Positions 32,901-44,920 of a stretch of 64,000 bases of DNA are shown in pieces (positions within the stretch are counted from its first letter, which is position 1; each line of letters opens with the position of its first letter). The translations under genes and the position numbers were made by a program. The notes beneath the pieces are model-generated. The model did not search any database. It saw only the letters and a list, made by a program, of their open reading frames with translations, and was not told the DNA's origin. The DNA is from Rhynchopus euleeides (lineage: Eukaryota; Euglenozoa; Diplonemea; Diplonemida; Diplonemidae), in contig OY723287.1 of NCBI GenBank assembly GCA_963210315.1, positions 1,426,001-1,490,000 on the forward strand. Direction: 5' to 3'.

Positions 32901-33647
32901 GTTCCCCATTCCAGCTATGCGCTCTGCGCGAGGGGTGGCGGGTTTGGCCTGATATCACCCGAGACGCCGAACCACCTCGGGGACACCTTCCTCCACACCG
33001 CCTGCCGCGGTGGCGCGTCGGGGGTGGCGGAGGTGCTGGTGGGGCGCTTTGGGGTGGATCCCTCGGGGAGGAATGCCCAGGGGAGGACCGCGTTCCACAT
33101 CGCGGCGGAGGGGGGCGATTCGAAGCTTGTCGCGGCGCTGGCGGGGCGGCTGAGCCGGGGTGCCGCGGCGGCGGCGCTGGGGCTGCGCGATTTGAAGGGG
33201 GATACCGCGCTGCACCTCGCCTTATTTTACAACAACGCGAACACGGCGCTTGCCCTGGTGAGGCACGGGGCTGACCCCTGCATCCCGAATGCGTGGGGCG
33301 CGCTCCCCTGGAATGCCGCCACGAGCATCCTCCCCGGGGTGGGCACCCTCATCACACGCAGCCTCGAGTGCTCCGCCACCTCTGCAGACATCAGGCGGGG
33401 CGGCGGCGGGGGAGGCGTTTCCGCTAACACACCCGGCGCCTTCGCAGCCCCCGCCGAGCTCTGCACGCTCTTCTTCACGGGGCTGTTTTTATACGCAGAG
33501 ATCGTGGCAGGCGCGCACCACAGGGGGGGTGGCGGTGGCGGTGGCGGCAACCCCTCCGCAAGCGGATGCGCCGCGAAGGAGAAGGATCAGTCGTCTTTCC
33601 CTGCCGCGGATGAGCGGGGGCAATGCCGGAGCCAGACGGAGCATCAT

Positions 33648-33678
<31 letters not shown>

Positions 33679-36600
33679 ATGGTGCCCCGCAGAGGTGTTG
33701 GGGTGAGGGGGCTGCCCCGCCCGCCCCGCCCTGCCCGATGGACAACGCGGTGCCTGTGGAGCACTTCACCTACTGCGCCATCGCGATGCTCGACTCGGCG
33801 CTCCGCGGGGAGGAGCTGGGGGGGCGCGGCGGCGGGGGCTCCGCCGCCCCACACACCCACCCCCGGTTCTTCCGCGAGAAGGCAGCGGAGCTTTCCTCCC
33901 TCACGCAGGGCACCGCATCGGTTCTCCGCGCTATGATACACCAAGGGGCTGCTGCTGCTGCGACTGCGACTGCTGCTACGACAAGGCCTGCCGTTGAGGG
34001 GAGTGCCACCGCCACCGCTACCGCCGCTCTGCCCCAAACCCCTGCAGGGCTCGTCGGGAACCCCTTCCCAGGGTTGGGTGTGGCAGGCCTCAGCCTGCAG
34101 CAGGGCACGGCAGACCAGGTTGCGTCAGCTGCGGTTTCCACAGCCCTGATGTCCCTCTTCGATCTGAGCGATGTGGCGGGCGGCGCCGCCGCCACCTCCG
34201 CCACCGCCACCACCAGCCCCGCCCCCACAGCGGGCGACCCTGCCCCCGCTCCCGCTACCGCCACACCCGGGGGTGCTGCGGATCCCATCCTTCCACCCTG
34301 CCCCTGCGGCCTGCCGGCCCCCGGCCTGCTGCGGGTGTGCGGGGGGGGTGGTGGGGGCTCCGCCCCACCACCAGGCACACCCTATAGAGGGGCGGGGTTT
34401 TCGCGTCTGCTTCAGAGCACCGTGGCTGCAAGGTATGACGCGGCGCGGCGGAGGAGGAGGAGGCGGATGGGCGGGGCTGCGGGGGAGGATATCCAGCAGC
34501 AGCAGCAGCACCCCGCTGCATCCGAGGCATGCGGTGATGACACCGCTGCTGCCGAGCTGCTGGAGAGGGCGGTCTGCCTCCTGCTGGCCCCAGGGGGGCG
34601 CGGTGTGCCCTCCGGAGGTGCGGCGCAGCCGCACCGGATCTTCGATGAGATTGCCTGGCTGGTGTCAGCGCGGGGGGAGCTCGAGCGGGCCTCTTTGAAC
34701 GCCGCGGCCGGCCCCTCCCCCGGATCGCAGCAGCAGCACCACCACGCGGCATCGCCTTCGGCAGGTGGGGCTTCGGGGGTGCACCACCCCCACCACCACC
34801 ACCACCCCTGCACCGACCCCGGCGGGCTGTACTCCTCGTTTGTCGTGTCAAACCTCGTTGCAGGTGTGGTGTCGGAGGTGCCGGAGGTGGGATCCTCCGG
34901 AGGGGGCTGCGCCCCGTCTGAGATGGATTCCCTCGCCTCCTCCATCCGATGCCTGGAGGCGGGGATATCGCGCAGCACAACCGCCTCCCAGGCAACGCCG
35001 TGCCAGACGCAGCAGCCCGGGAGGCGCCGCCGCGCCGCAGATCTTGCCCCTCTGCTGCAGCAGCTCCTCATGATCCTCGGGCTCCACATCGCGGAGGGGC
35101 GGCGCAGCCGCCTGTCAGCAGACTGCACCTGCGGTGCGGAGGCAGCGGGTGACAACTGGAATGCCGAGAACAGCCCTGTTGCAGCGGGGGAGAAGGAGGC
35201 GGCGAGCGGAGCAGGGGGGCGGGGGGGGCCCCCACTCCCCCCGGAGCTCTGCGGCGGGGGGTCCCGGAAAATGCAGTGGATGGCCTCCTTCGGGGGGGAG
35301 GAGGCGGTGCAGCCGCCGTCGCCCCGGCGTGGCGGAGGTGCCTCGACGGTTCGCCTGCTGAAGTCCCTCCGGGGGTGGCTGGAGGCGGAGCACCACAGCC
35401 TGATGTCCGGAGCGAGCGATACGCTGCGGCAGGCAGAGGTGCTGGCCACACCATCCGCGCGTGATGCGAGCCGCGCTGCAGAGGACGCGCTGTGCCCCGC
35501 GGAGATCGCGATGGCGCTGCTCTCGAAATACCTCGGGAGGGCCGGGGCGGAGAGGCTAAGGCAGGAGGGGGTGGTGCGCCTCCACCTGAGACACAGAGAG
35601 GGTGCGCTCGCCAGGCTGCGTGTCGTGGTGCTCCGGGTTTCCGCAGAGACGCAGCGGGGGTCGCCCTCCCCGGAGGAGGCGCGATTCTCAGGGGAGATCC
35701 GGCGCCGCCTGGAGGAGCACGACGCAGGCAATCAGCATTTCATCGCGGTGCTTTCGTCGCACCTCTCCCGCGGGGGCGATGCTATCGAGCTCATCGGCGG
35801 CACCATCGCCCTCCCCAGCGCTGCGGCGAGCAGCTCCGCCACCGCGGGACTCCGCTGCCCCTCCGCAACGCGGACCACGCCCCTCCACTCCCTCGCCGCA
35901 GGGCCCCGGGGATTTCAGCGGGGCGGGGCAGGGGGGGGTGCGGTGGCGGCGGCGGCAGCAGCAGCGGTTGCCCCGGCGAGGGCGATCCTCAGCTGCTGCA
36001 CCCTGCGGCTGCACCGGAGGCTGCTTTTGGCGCGGGATTCATCCGGGGCCACGCCCCTCCACACCGCCGTGGCGCATTCAAACCTCGCCATGGTGTATGA
36101 GCTGATGGTGGCGGGCCCCTCTGCCCCGCTTGCCCCGACGGCTCTCCTGGGGGGGGATCCGGGGGGCGGGGGCTACACCAAAGAGGAGATGGCCTACATC
36201 GATGCGTCGCGAAAGTCCCTCCCGCTCGCCTCGCGGGATCGCCGCGGGATGACCCCCCTCCACACCGCGGTGGCCCGGGCAGGCGCGTCGCCCGACGGGG
36301 ACTGCCTCCACATCCTCCGCCTCCTCCTCCGGGAGTCCGCAGCATGCCTCGCCCCGCAGCAGCTGCCGCACCTCCTCACGGCATCCCCCGGATGCGACGC
36401 GGTGCACCTCCTCCTCTGCAAGCGGGACCACCGGCTGGTCTCCCGGTTCCTCCCGGACCTCCTCCAGCTGTTCTACACACCGGGGGACCTCCGATCCGCC
36501 TTCAGGGCGGAGGGGGGAGGGGAGGTTGAGAGCGCGGAGGCGGATGCGATGGAGGAGGTGGAGGGGGTGTGTGCGTCTGGCACCCTCCCCCCGCCCCCCT

Positions 36601-39600
36601 CGCCGCCGGCGACACCGCTCCAGCGGGCGGTGGAGCGCCGCCGGCGTGGGGGGGGCGAGGGGAGGGTGTCAGGCGGCGCGGCAGCGCCGCCGGCGGAGGG
36701 CGTGATCTCCCGCATCCGCTCCTACGCCCGCGCCGCGGTGCTGCGCGGCACCCCGGAGTCACTCGATGCGCTGCTCGAATCGCTGCACGGCAGGGCTGCC
36801 GAAGGGGGTGCGACGGGGAAGGGTCAGGGTAGGCATAAGTTGGCACCCCCCCCCACCCCCCGCCGCATCGCCTCCGCCACCCTCGGAGTGCCGGGGAGGG
36901 GCGGGGCGGGGGATGGCGGGGGTGCCCGCCCCGGCAGCGGGCTGCTCTGCCTCGCGTTTGAGACGGGGAGGAAGGCAATGTTTCTCAAGCTGTCCCTGGG
37001 GCTCGGGCTCTGCCCGCTGGCGGGGTGCGACGCGGCGATCCCGGTTTGCACCGCCGCAGGGCGGGAGGGGGGCCGGCAGCAGCGCAGAAGAACCGGAAGA
37101 AGCGAAACCAGCCGCTGGGAGGTGCGGACGGCCCCCCTGCTCCTCCGCATCGCTGCGGGCTGCCCGGACCCAGCCTGGCTATACCTCGCCCGTGTTGCAG
37201 CGCAGGCCACCCTGCCGGTCTTCTTCGACAGGGCAGGGGCGTGCCCCCCTCTCCCGGCGGAACTCTGCAACACCACCACCGCCACCGCCACCGCACCCCC
37301 TCCCTCTCTCTCGCTGCCTCTCCTCGCCACCGCAGAGGGGCAGATTCATCGGGAAGACCCCTCTGAATGGGGCGACCCCTCCGACCCCACCACCGCAGCC
37401 CCGGAGGCACCACCAGCAGACCCAGGCCCCCTCTGCGCTGCCCTGCAGGGGATCCGGGTGTGGGGTGGAGGCGGAGGTGGTGGTGCCGGCGGTGCCCTCT
37501 CCCCGGAGCCCCTCTGCGAGCTCCTCGCTGCGGGGTGGCCTCTGGGTGTTGCTGCATTCTCCTCCTCGAGGGCTGCTGCTGAGGCGCGGCACGCCAGGGA
37601 GGTGGCAGAGCGTGGGGCCCTCCGCCGGACCTGCCGCCAGATCAACCGACTCCTCCTCCCTTACACACAGGGGTGGCTTGCGCAGGGTGCTGCTGCTGCT
37701 GCTGCGCAGCAGCAGCAGCATCAGGAGAGCCCAAGAGGGCCACGACCCCACCACCACCGCAGCCCCTCCTGCACCGAAGCAGGGGGTGCAGCACCCCTCG
37801 CAGTGCCCCTGCATGACCTGGAGAACACGCTGCTCTTTGGGGTGGTGTCGGCAGCAGCAGCCGCAACACCTCACTCCGCCTGCGGTGGTGGGGCCTCTGT
37901 GGCCCTGCCCCGGAGGCTGAAGGAGAAGGAGAGGGAGAGGGAGAAGGGTTTCCAACCCCTGGGCCCTGGAGGGGGTGGGGGTGTGGAGTGGGTCCTGCCC
38001 GGCGGGGGTGCGGCTCCGAGGCAGGGGGGTTGTATCAACAGGAGGTGTGTTGCTGACGTCTTCGCCAGGATCGCGGGGGCGCTGTGCTGGGGGTCTCCTC
38101 AGGGGATGTCCCGGAGGGGTGCGGTGGCGGCGGCCTGCCTACAACGCGGGTCGGGGGCTGCGGGGGACGCACCACCTCCCACCGCACCCGCCACACCCGC
38201 CACACCCGCCACACCCACCCCCGCCGCCGGAGGAACCTTGTCGGAGGTGTTCCTCCAGGCGCGGTCCTGGTTTGTCGCGGGATGCCGCGGGTGTTTCGAC
38301 GGGAGCCCCGGCGCCATCCGATGCGTTTTGGAAAACCCCGATATCCGCGATCTGCTCCTGGAGGTTTCGTCACTCCCTGTCGGGCGGGGTGGGGGTGGAG
38401 GTGGAGGTGGGGGTGGGGGTGGGGGTCGCGGCGGTGGTGGCAATGCCGCTCCTCTCTCCCGGGAGGGGGCCATGCCCCACCACCACCCTCTGCTCACCAT
38501 CTCGCCCCGGCTCCTCGCGGAGCTTCCGTGCGACTTCAGCGCGAGGGATATGCACCCATTCGTCCCACGCGGCGCTGCCCCACCACCCCCTGCCGTTGCC
38601 GCTGCTGCTGCCACCGCCACAACAGAGGAGAAGCACGGCGTGCTGACAGGGGTTGCCGACGGGATGGGAAGCGCCAGCCTCACCGCCGCCCCCCGCCCCG
38701 ACCCACAGCACCCCGACGCCGCGGGCAGCGCCGGCAGCAGCAGCGCCGGATCTCCCAGGGGGGTCAGGGAGGCTGTGACCATGCCGGCTGTGGCTGCTCC
38801 ACCCTCCCCAGAGGGGCAGGGTGTCGCCGGGCCCTCCGCGATGGTGGTGGCGGCGGTGCCGCTTGCTCCGGCACACCACCTTGCTGTGGGGCAGGGTGTG
38901 GCGCCGCCCTTCTCCCGCAGCGCATCTGAGGAGCGGATTGCAGTCCTCCGCGAGGGCTTGCAGCATATCCTCCGATTTGCCTCCAGGGAGGCGAGCCGCG
39001 ATCCCCTGTGGGGGTCACGACACCGTGAGCTGCAGCAGGGCCAGCAGCGGAGGAGGCAACCGCAGCAGCACGCCCTGCACATCGTGGGGCTGTGTGAGTT
39101 CCTCCACAAGGTGTTCAGATTGAGGTATTTCGACATCGCGCAGTGCATTCTCGATAAGAAGTGGGGGACACGGAGTGCCATGTCGGAGGCGTCACCCATG
39201 GGCTTCCTCGGGGTGTGGGGGAAGTCGGTGGAGGAGTTCGCCTGGATGTGCCCTATCCATGTCGCGGCGAGGTTCGCCCAGGCGAAGCTCCTCGCGGCAC
39301 TCCTTCGGACCAACTGCTTCAACGTGGAGGAGAGGAGCGGGGAGGGGCTCACCGCGGTGCACTACGCTGCGATGTCGGGGTGCACCTCGACCCTCCTGGT
39401 TTTGCTGGAGAGGTTCGCACGCCCCAACCCAATCTCCGCCTCCTTCCAGGAGATCCACACCGAGGCGACCGGATCGAGGTACCACAAGCCGGTGACCACC
39501 CCCAGGGGAGTCACCCCCCACCTCAGCGGGGCCTCGCCGTCCGCACAGCATGGCATTTCCCCGCTCCACTTTGCTGCCATGTGGGGGAGGTGCGGCACCA

Positions 39601-42600
39601 TCCGGTGCCTCCTCGAGGTGGGGCGTGACTTCGTCACACTCGATAAGGGAGATGCCAGCCAACGCACCCCCGCCATGTGGGCCGCCAGGGCAGGCCATTC
39701 CGCAGCGCTGGGCCTGCTTGTTGCGAAGGGGGCGGACCCGACCCGACGCGATGCGGAGGGGTGCAACCCGCTCCTCCTTGCGCTGAGGCATGGGCATGAG
39801 GCTGCTGCAGAATGCCTGATGTCCCTCCCGCAGTACAGCCTCCGGCAGTGGTGTAGCAACCCGCGCGACCTCAACAGCACGGCATCCCACTACGCAGCTT
39901 CGTGGGGGATGTGCAGCATCCTCCGGAGGCTCAGGCGTGACGAGCTCCTGTGTTATCACCTCAACCAGGCTGCCACGGCCTCAACAGGCGGGGGTGGGGC
40001 TGGTGGAGGAAGTGCCACAACTGCCTGCCGTGACCCTTTGGGCTCCCCCCGTGTGGGGGGTGGAGGAGGAGGAGGAGGTGGGTTGTTGGGCTATCCCTCC
40101 GCAGAGCTAACCTCTGCCAGCGGCAGTGCCAGCACCTCGTCGTCATCCGGAGGCCTGACGCCGCGAGGCGCTGCGTGCCCTCCTGAGGGGGGTGACAGCC
40201 CCGTGCTGGTGACCCGGAAGCGAGTCACCATCGATGCGGACGCACCCATCCCACGCCCCCTGCAGCAGTTCGGCACGGGGAGGGGTGCAGCGGGGGACGG
40301 TGCTGCGCATCACCACCACCCCTCCTCTGCCGAGGCGGGGAGCACCGCCGGCAGCACCCGGGGTGGCGGCGGGGGGACCTCCAAGTCTATGTCCCGCTCC
40401 ATGTCTCGGATCGGGGGGATGGGGGGTGGCGGGGGCGGGGCGGGGCGCCCCTCCAGCACAGCGCGCTTCTCCATCGCCCCCGGGGGGAACGGCATGTTCT
40501 CCGCCTCTGGGGACACCGCTTCGGACAGCGGGTTGCACGACCAGTTCCAGGATGAGGCTGCTTCAGATGCAGGGGGTGGTCCAAACCGCCACGACGCAAC
40601 CTCTAGTGACCAGGCTGCGAGCACACGCGGTGCTTCTACGAAATCCCATTGGGTGAAGCAAGGTGGTGGTGGCGGGGTTCACCACCCCGATGCTGGAGAC
40701 TGTGTCGAGCTGAGCTCTGACGAGGAAGGTGCTTGCATCGATGCTGACGTGGCCTGCCCTCTCATGGAGGCCTCTGCATCCGGGGGTTCGCGTGGAGGTG
40801 TCGGTGCCGGGGTGGGGGTGGGGCTCGGCGGGGGCGCCCGCCCCCCCGTCAACATCTCAAACCCCTTCGCCGCATGCGGGTTCACGGCGATGGAGCTGAC
40901 GACCCGGCCCCCGGCTTCCTCCCTCCACCCCTGCACCGCCGCGCTGGTTGATGCGGCGGTGTCGCTCAACCGCACAGAGCACGGTGTCCTGGGGCAGAAG
41001 TATATTAACATACAGGGGGTGGCGGAGTCGCTGCAGATGACGGAGCAGGCGGCGGGGCTTGCGAAGTCCGCCACTCCGATGTTCCTCAGCGGAAACATAT
41101 TCCCGGAGAACCGCGCGGTGCTGACGAAGGTGCTGGAGATGCGCCGGGGGAGCTGCGACGAAGAGACCCCCACGCGGCAGCAGCAGCAGCAGGGCATGAA
41201 CAGGAGCCTGCACCCCCCTGTCGACGTGTCCCTCTCCCGCCCGGAGTCAAACTACTGGCTGGGTGTGTTTGTCCAGGCGATGGGGGGGACATCCTCACCG
41301 CAGCCGCAGCCGGTTCCGCCGCAGAATCAGCAGCAGCAGCAGCAGCAGGGCATCGCCCCGTCATCCCTCGGCCCGCCATCTGATGCAACGGAGGTGTTTC
41401 AGGACCTGCTGTGGGTCGTTTCGCAGGGGGATCGCAATGCAGCGCGGAGCGCCGACGACGAGACATTCTTCGGGCTGAAGCGCCTCGGCGAGGCAATGTT
41501 CCCCCAGGCGAGCGCCGCGCCGGCTGAGGCGGAGGCTGCCGCAGCTGAGGTGGTGCAGGCGGCAGGGCCATCCCTCACAGCGCCCCACCGGATATCCCCG
41601 CTGCGCACGGCGGAGTCGCTGGGGCATGCCTCCGCTGCATCCTACATCCGGGAGACCTGCTTCGACACAAACCCATCGCTCAACAGCTTCCCGGATGATC
41701 CCGCCGCGGGGGGAGGGGGTGATGCGCTGTCGCGCGGGTCATCTTCAGAATCCACGCCGAGGGGTGGTGGCGGTGTCGGGGGTGTCCGGAAGCCCCTTCC
41801 CGACTATGAGGTTCTGGCGGAGATGCTGCGGCAGGATGTGGGGAAGGCGCATGCGAAGAACACCATCAGGGAGTCGAAGGCGGTGCTCCTCGATGCGATT
41901 GGTGCATCCCACCCGGCTGCAGCATCTCACCGCCGCAGCCCCGGGGGGGGTGACACGCCCATCCCGGAGGGAATCATCCAGCAACACACCTCGGGGCACA
42001 CCGCACACTCGGGCGCGGGTGGGGGTGGCGGTGGTGGGCACAGCCACACCCAGGGGGCATCCCCTGCCCCCTCCCGAGGCAAAGAGGGCCTGTTCGGGCA
42101 TTACTACCACCACGGGGGGAATGCGCTGCTCTGCACGGCGCACCGGCAGCTGCAGCACCAGCAGCGGCACCACCGGCAGCAGCAGCAGCACACCCCGCCT
42201 CGCAGCGGCGCAGCCCCGGTGGGGTTTTCCCCTGCACCCACACCCCCGAGCCCACGCGCGGCCTCCCGTGCCATAGCCGACCCGTCTGGAACTGGCTGTG
42301 CTCCCAGCAGGTTTGGATCCAGCCCCTGCTGGCCTGCCCGGCACGCCGTGAGCGGGCTTGCGTACCGCACCCCACCCCCTCTCTCCGACCCCCTGCAGGA
42401 CGCCATCCGGGCAGTCATAGCGGAGGACACGCCGGCCGCCGTACCTCATGTGCCCCTCATGCGGTGGCACGGCGGGATGCAGAGGTGGATGACGAGGGCG
42501 ATCCACAGGTGCTGCTCCGCACAGCATGCCCTGCAGGATGCGACAGGCCCCGACACACGGCATGGTGTGACGTGCCTCTTCGCTGTGAAGCATGGGATGG

Positions 42601-44321
42601 TCGACATGATGCGGAGGAGGGTCCCGCTTCTCTCCACAGTGTATTGGACAAACCGGGATGGGATCGGGCTCATGACACAGGCATGCTGGCACCACCGCGA
42701 TGCGGTGATACGCTGCCTCATAGAGGAGTTCCACTTCAACGTGAGGCGTGACAGCGGTGTGGAGAACGCGCTCATCATCGCATCGCAGAGGGGGTGCTCT
42801 GTGTCGCTCCTCACCCTGCTTCTGGAGAAGGGAGGCGCCGACCCCTCCGCCTCCGACACGAACGGCAACACCGCCGTGCACCACGCCTGCCACAGGAGGG
42901 ACTACAGCGCTGTGAAGGCGCTGCTCACCCGAGGCGCGCCCGTCTCCCTATTCAACAGCAAAGGCGATACCCCCATACACGTCGCGCTGGCTCTCCGCCA
43001 GGGGAGCCTCTCCCGCCTCATCACGTCGTGGATGCTCGTGGCGGATGACACAATCCCCGAGGTCCAGCTCGAGCTGGACACCGCAGCTCTGGAGTTCTCC
43101 CTCCCGCTCCGCTGTGGTGCCTCGGGGGGGCGGACGGGCAGGGCAGGCAGGCTGGGGCATGGGGTCTCGGTGATGCACAGCGTGGACATCACACGCTACG
43201 TCTCGGGGATGACCTCTGTGCTGGAGGCGTGGTATGTCGAGGCGGAGAAGGCGCACCAGCCCTTCACGGAGATGCAGCAAGTCGGGGCGGACGTTTTTGG
43301 CTCAGGTGGTGGTGGAGCAGCTGCATCTGTCCCCCGCCGCCGCCCCGCCGCATCCTCTGGGGTGGTGGTTAGGGCATCAGACAGCATACCGTCTTTGATG
43401 CATCGCAAGCTGTGTGAGCCAGACCCCCCCTCTGCGGTGGTCCAGCAGAAGCTCAAATATTTTAAATGGGCGGAAGATGTCCGCTACCTCGACCTCTCGG
43501 GGGTGCTGAAAGGGTCGGGGCAGGTCTACCCGCTCTGCGCGAGGCTCCGCAATTTAGAGGCGTTGGATTTGTCGAACAACAACCTCGGGGATGACGACAT
43601 CATCGAGCTGTGTGACATCGCGCAGCAGCACCCCTCCCTCCGCCGGCTCCGCTTCGGGAGCAACCGGTTCATCACAATAAAGTGCGGTGCGCGGGTCATG
43701 AGGCTCATCCGGACGAACAGGAGAGTCGTGGAGGTTGATTGTCGCAACACGAGCCTTCCGAAACACTTTATAGAATGTGTGCAGGCACAGTGCGAGGCAA
43801 ACCTCAGGCAGCAGGCCCGTGCCTTCTCCGAGAGTGGCGCAGCCAGGCGGTGTGCAGAGGGCAGGCGGGGCCGGCCCACCGGAGGAGCACCCGCAGCTGG
43901 GCGGCACACCCCACCCCCGCCACCCGCAGCCGGCGGTGGGGCGGCAGGGTTGGACGGTGGGCACAGTGGGCACACAGCCCCGAGCGGCGTTGCGGCGGGT
44001 GGGGTGGCGAAGCCCCTCTCCAGAACAGCCTCGGTGGTGCTGGCGGCGCGCCCCTCCAGCGCCGGCGCCTCCCGAGCAGTGGCGAAGGGTGGTGTCGGTG
44101 CCGAGGGGTGGTGCCGCTGGGGGGCTCCCTCGGGCCAGCGCCGCCGGCGGGTGACCGCAAAGGCCGCTGCAGGGGGTGGGTGGATGCACGAAGGTGGTGG
44201 CGGAGGAGGGGTGGGTGGTGGTGGTGGCGGTGCCTTCTCCAAGCGTGCCGTGTCGGTGGGTGGGAAGGCCGTCCTGCCGCACATCGGAGGCAGGGGCGGG
44301 GGGCTGTGGGCTACCCTGTGA
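29916..44321 (+). CDS. Giant ankyrin-repeat protein with C-terminal LRR (4801 residues)
   Basis: A single uninterrupted frame of 14.4 kb from ATG 29916 (MASHEASHRLPKASG) to TGA 44321, with no introns. Four ankyrin clusters are visible: residues about 1015-1130 (GDTFLHTACRGGASGVAEVL, GRTAFHIAAEGG, GDTALHLALFYNN), 2035-2140 (GATPLHTAVAHSN, GMTPLHTAVARAG), 3108-3355 (GLTAVHYAAMSGC, GISPLHFAAMWGR, TPAMWAARAGHSAALGLLVA) and 4215-4375 (NALIIASQRGC, GNTAVHHACHRRD, GDTPIHVALALRQ). Residues about 4520-4615 form leucine-rich repeats (LRNLEALDLSNNNLGDDDI, LRRLRFGSNRF). Between them are long low-complexity spacers of Gly, Pro, His, Gln, Ser and Ala. No signal peptide, transmembrane segment or enzyme motif is evident. 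A large cytoplasmic scaffold is inferred. Confidence 0.88.
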
Positions 44322-44796
44322 AGGCAAAGGGAAGTGTTGGGGGTGGGGGTGGGGGTGGGGGTAGATGTGCTTATCTGGAGGTGACGGAAGCTCCCCCCTC
44401 CCCACATTGTGTAGTTATAACTGAGTGAGTTAGACCAGAAACCGCTAACCGAAGAAGGCAAATCAATGTGTGTGTGTGTGCAGAGACGGTGGAGGCAGCA
44501 CCAGAGCTCGCTCGGTGCGTCCTACACGAAACTAAAAAGATTAACGTGTGTGTGGTGTGGTGTCTTGGTGTATCTTGGGGTGGTGGGTCAGCACCCAGCA
44601 CCCCCCTGCGAATGCACCCGCCACCCCCGCCTTTCCGCCCTGCGCTTCCGCGCAGGGGGGCCGAATGCCCACCCCACACCAGACCTGTGAGTGCGGCAGC
44701 TCGTGAGCTGTGGTGGGCTTCCCGGCAGGTATTCTCAGCACGTCGAATGCCCAGGGAGCCAGCCTAAGATCTCCCGCAGTGACCTCGCCCCCTCCG
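44322..44796. other. Intergenic, G-rich start, no gene recognised
   Basis: It opens with (GGGGGT)n at about 44339-44362. The rest is unremarkable up to the conserved flank at 44797. Confidence 0.5.
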
Positions 44797-44920
44797 TGCT
44801 GTTGTGCAGCACGCCCCCAGTGAAATGTCGCATCTCAGACACCACACGCTGCACCTGTGTTGGTGTGTGTGTTGGGGGTGCACACACCCTCCGGCAGACT
44901 GTGACACACCTGTGTGGGTG
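44797..44920 (+). promoter_or_regulatory. Conserved 5' flank of Ubl/DUF4116 gene
   Basis: Near-identical to 20395-20518, with the same CGTGCTG...CAGCACG hairpin and GGGGGTGCACACACCC stretch. Two small indels change the frame relative to the paralogue, so it is untranslated. Confidence 0.55.

Noticed and set aside
30162-43989. Many long frames on both strands inside the ankyrin gene
   Set aside because: High GC and low complexity create open shadow frames; only the 4801-codon frame shows domain motifs.
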